DNA from: Paenibacillus sp. MZ04-78.2
Lineage (GTDB): Bacteria > Bacillota > Bacilli > Paenibacillales > NBRC-103111
Direction: 5' to 3'
Length of the DNA stretch: 64,000 bases
Assembly (NCBI RefSeq): GCF_024213375.1
Contig: NZ_JANAVJ010000018.1
Coordinates: forward strand, 23,839-87,838
Below the pieces are notes generated by a model, which saw only the letters and a list, made by a program, of their open reading frames with translations, was not told the origin of the DNA and searched no databases. Shown here piece by piece: positions 62,139 through 64,000 of the stretch; the first letter of the stretch is position 1; every line of letters begins with the position of its first letter. The position numbers and the translations under genes were made by a program.

Positions 62139-63775
62139 GCGCCATCCCCTCCGCTCCGCAGTTTTGCAAGCTCTTCCTGAAACGCCCTGAGCCTGGAATA
62201 TTTCGCAGTCGTATGTTCCAAATACCGTTCCCACCGATCCGTTTGCTTCAAATTCTTGTACATTTGCTTAAGCTTTTTCATCATGCGAACGGCGGCTTTA
62301 TATGCATTTCGGTTCTTCTCGGCAATACACCGCTCCACGCTGTAGTGATACCACGGCAGCAGAAAATCCTTGCGCTTACTCTCGACGGGCTTCAACTCGG
62401 CCGCGCGGAAATCGGTAGGCATAAACCCGGCCGCCATATGTAGATCTACCCACTCCTGCAGCAAGTTCCGGTTTAGCAGCGTCTGAGCATAGTAAGAGAA
62501 GCTGCCCGGCATCAGCTCGAAAACCGCTTTTTTCCATCGGTCCTCCAACTGGACATGCTGCTTCACTTGATCCCATAGCTGGAAATACGTCCCGATGCCG
62601 TAATAGCGGGAAGCTTTCATCGCAGAAATTAAAAATTCCAACCAGGAAATGGTGCGCTCCCATTGTCCGTTTGCAATAAACGAGTTTAGGAAAGGCAGCA
62701 TGACTTCCAAGACATGACGTTGAATCCGCCCCGTTTTATTCATGGCCGCCTGATCGTTCCCGACCCGAAGATCAAACATAATCAATGCGGAGAAGATTTG
62801 ATCGGCCTGCCCAGGCGTAAACACCTCGTTGCGCGCGGCACGGTTTAACCTGGCTTTTTCCCGGTCCATCCGCTCCTCGTCCCACAGCAAGTTCCACCAA
62901 ATCGTGGAATAGACAAGACCCCAAGGCATAGAACTTCTGCCCTGCTGAAATGCATGGGCCGCCAAGTACGCCGCAGTTTCGTCAAGAAGCGTACGGTGCT
63001 GTATGAGATCACCCTGATCGATGCCTCGAACAAGCTCTCCCACATGGCGGTAGATCTCATCGCCGTAGGCATGAAGCTCATCGATAGATCCCGAATTGTA
63101 AAAGTTATACCTGAACTGATATAAAGAAGAAAGGACCCGGTCCCCCGCTGTCATAGCAAATAACTGAATGTGCAGCGCGTATAAGCTGCGCAAAGTCGGC
63201 TTCCAGCCATTGGCATGAGGCAGCAGCTTTCTTGAAATTTCCGCATGCAGCCCTTGGATCGATTGGATGCGATCCAAGGGGATCTGGCTTTCAAAATATC
63301 GGTGCCAAGACTCCACGCCCGAATTCGGTTGAGGGACGGGGGCAAGCGGCGATTTTTTAGGACCGGCGGCGTTCGTCCCGCTGCTGCGAATCTGCGTGGC
63401 GCTCAATGAGCCGGTTTTCCCGGAAAACGCAGCCTTCTGTGCCGCGTCTCTCCAAGCGTTCCCCCCCGGTTTTAGCAGCTTATAGGGCTCCAGCCCCAAT
63501 CGCTCGCACAATTCAAATAACCCCGCCGATAGATGCGCGCAGTAGTTTTTTCCGCAATCGCATTGACTTTCTTTGAGAGACGCTGGAACAATATCTGCAA
63601 AATAAACCTCACCGTCGGGATCGGCAACCGATGCATAGTACATTCCGTTAGCTTCGTCTTCCTCCAGATCAATAACGCTATCATTGCTATAGTAGCGCCA
63701 GCCACGTTCCAGAATCGGATACGAAAAGTAACGGTAAACTTCCTTCACAAGCGAATTCATTGACAATTGGAGCAT
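62135..63775 (-). CDS. ywqB: SWIM zinc-finger protein
   Basis: A 546-residue protein. The SWIM motif is at about residues 72-85, CDCGKNYCAHLSAGL (CxC ... CxH). The rest is helical with many W, Y and R residues (ASWHRYF, YSTIWWNLLWDEERM, LLPWYHYSVERCIAEKNR). SWIM zinc fingers bind DNA or protein. ATG at 63775, with GGAGG seven bases upstream. Together with the SNF2 gene it forms a conserved pair in Firmicutes. Confidence 0.88.
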   Translation of the reverse strand: MLQLSMNSLVKEVYRYFSYPILERGWRYYSNDSVIDLEEDEANGMYYASVADPDGEVYFADIVPASLKESQCDCGKNYCAHLSAGLFELCERLGLEPYKLLKPGGNAWRDAAQKAAFSGKTGSLSATQIRSSGTNAAGPKKSPLAPVPQPNSGVESWHRYFESQIPLDRIQSIQGLHAEISRKLLPHANGWKPTLRSLYALHIQLFAMTAGDRVLSSLYQFRYNFYNSGSIDELHAYGDEIYRHVGELVRGIDQGDLIQHRTLLDETAAYLAAHAFQQGRSSMPWGLVYSTIWWNLLWDEERMDREKARLNRAARNEVFTPGQADQIFSALIMFDLRVGNDQAAMNKTGRIQRHVLEVMLPFLNSFIANGQWERTISWLEFLISAMKASRYYGIGTYFQLWDQVKQHVQLEDRWKKAVFELMPGSFSYYAQTLLNRNLLQEWVDLHMAAGFMPTDFRAAELKPVESKRKDFLLPWYHYSVERCIAEKNRNAYKAAVRMMKKLKQMYKNLKQTDRWERYLEHTTAKYSRLRAFQEELAKLRSGGDGA

Positions 63776-63924
63776 TTTCCGGCCTCCGAAGTTGTGGATT
63801 ACTTTTAGTAATAGCTCTATTAATATATCACATACGTAGCCGGAAAAAGTAGCTGGCAGCAAGCCGATGAGGGTGGAATTGGCAGCTCTTATCCTCACGT
63901 CGGAAAAATTAATTATAGACGGAC

Positions 63925-64000
63925 TAGGGCGTGTCTGAAAACTATCTATTGCTTCAAAGAAGAAACCGTAGCATAATTTTACAGGGACGAGATCACGAGG
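63925..64000. mobile_element. Possible end of an insertion sequence at the window edge
   Basis: GGGCGTGTCTGAAAACT (63928-63944) is similar to the terminal repeats of several transposable elements, and the sequence character changes here. The rest of the element would lie outside the window. Low confidence; no transposase is visible. Confidence 0.3.

Overview
The window looks like a chromosomal segment of a spore-forming, Gram-positive Paenibacillaceae bacterium (Paenibacillus or Cohnella type). The evidence is strong AGGAGG-type ribosome sites, a cmpA cortex-morphogenesis gene, SLH-domain surface proteins, sigma-54, and a run of genes (ydcC-like, alr, ndoAI-ndoA, tex, cmpA, ydcK-like, tRNA-Asn/Ser/Glu/Leu) that matches the order I know from Bacillus subtilis around trnS. 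All coordinates and motif calls were read by eye; no search was run.

Layout. 1-24.6 kb is housekeeping sequence of fairly high GC: the end of a chemoreceptor, an EamA exporter, a DUF418 membrane protein, rpoN, msrAB, an acetyltransferase, small conserved genes, a TetR regulator, a YigZ protein, pgi, an unusual dehydrogenase-PilZ fusion, ppnP, tkt, a divergent TetR/nitroreductase pair with an array of operator half-sites, nfo-purU, an SLH protein, four tRNAs, corA and cmpA. Two decayed pieces lie here: a GGDEF-domain tail (6.3-6.5 kb) and a TnpB tail with its 3' hairpin (7.3-7.5 kb). 24.6-30.7 kb is tex, ndoA/ndoAI, alr and a ydcC-like lipoprotein.

30.8-54 kb is one long minus-strand surface-glycan locus. 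It is visibly AT-rich from about 38 to 54 kb and is cut by one intact IS110 element, one decayed ISL3 element and one decayed IS110 element. It encodes an ABC exporter (Wzm/Wzt with a C-terminal glycan-binding domain), a methyltransferase/coiled-coil/glycosyltransferase fusion, a UbiA-type phosphoribosyltransferase with a DUF212 phosphatase and a flippase-like protein, a WsfD-like membrane protein, several glycosyltransferases, the dTDP-L-rhamnose genes rfbABCD, a polyprenyl-phosphate sugar-1-phosphate transferase, and a GT2-DUF2304-EamA lipid-sugar module. On the other side of a divergent promoter region follow an 827-residue Wzy_C/TPR ligase and a highly expressed-looking S-layer protein with three C-terminal SLH repeats.

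The most coherent reading is an S-layer glycoprotein system. The sugar transferase starts a glycan on a polyprenyl carrier, the rhamnose genes and glycosyltransferases extend it, the methyltransferase fusion may cap it and measure its length, Wzt/Wzm export the capped chain, and the Wzy_C protein attaches it to the S-layer protein. The last 5 kb (58.7-63.8 kb) hold a translationally coupled operon of a SWIM zinc-finger protein, a SNF2 helicase and a small protein with three AT-hook-like motifs.
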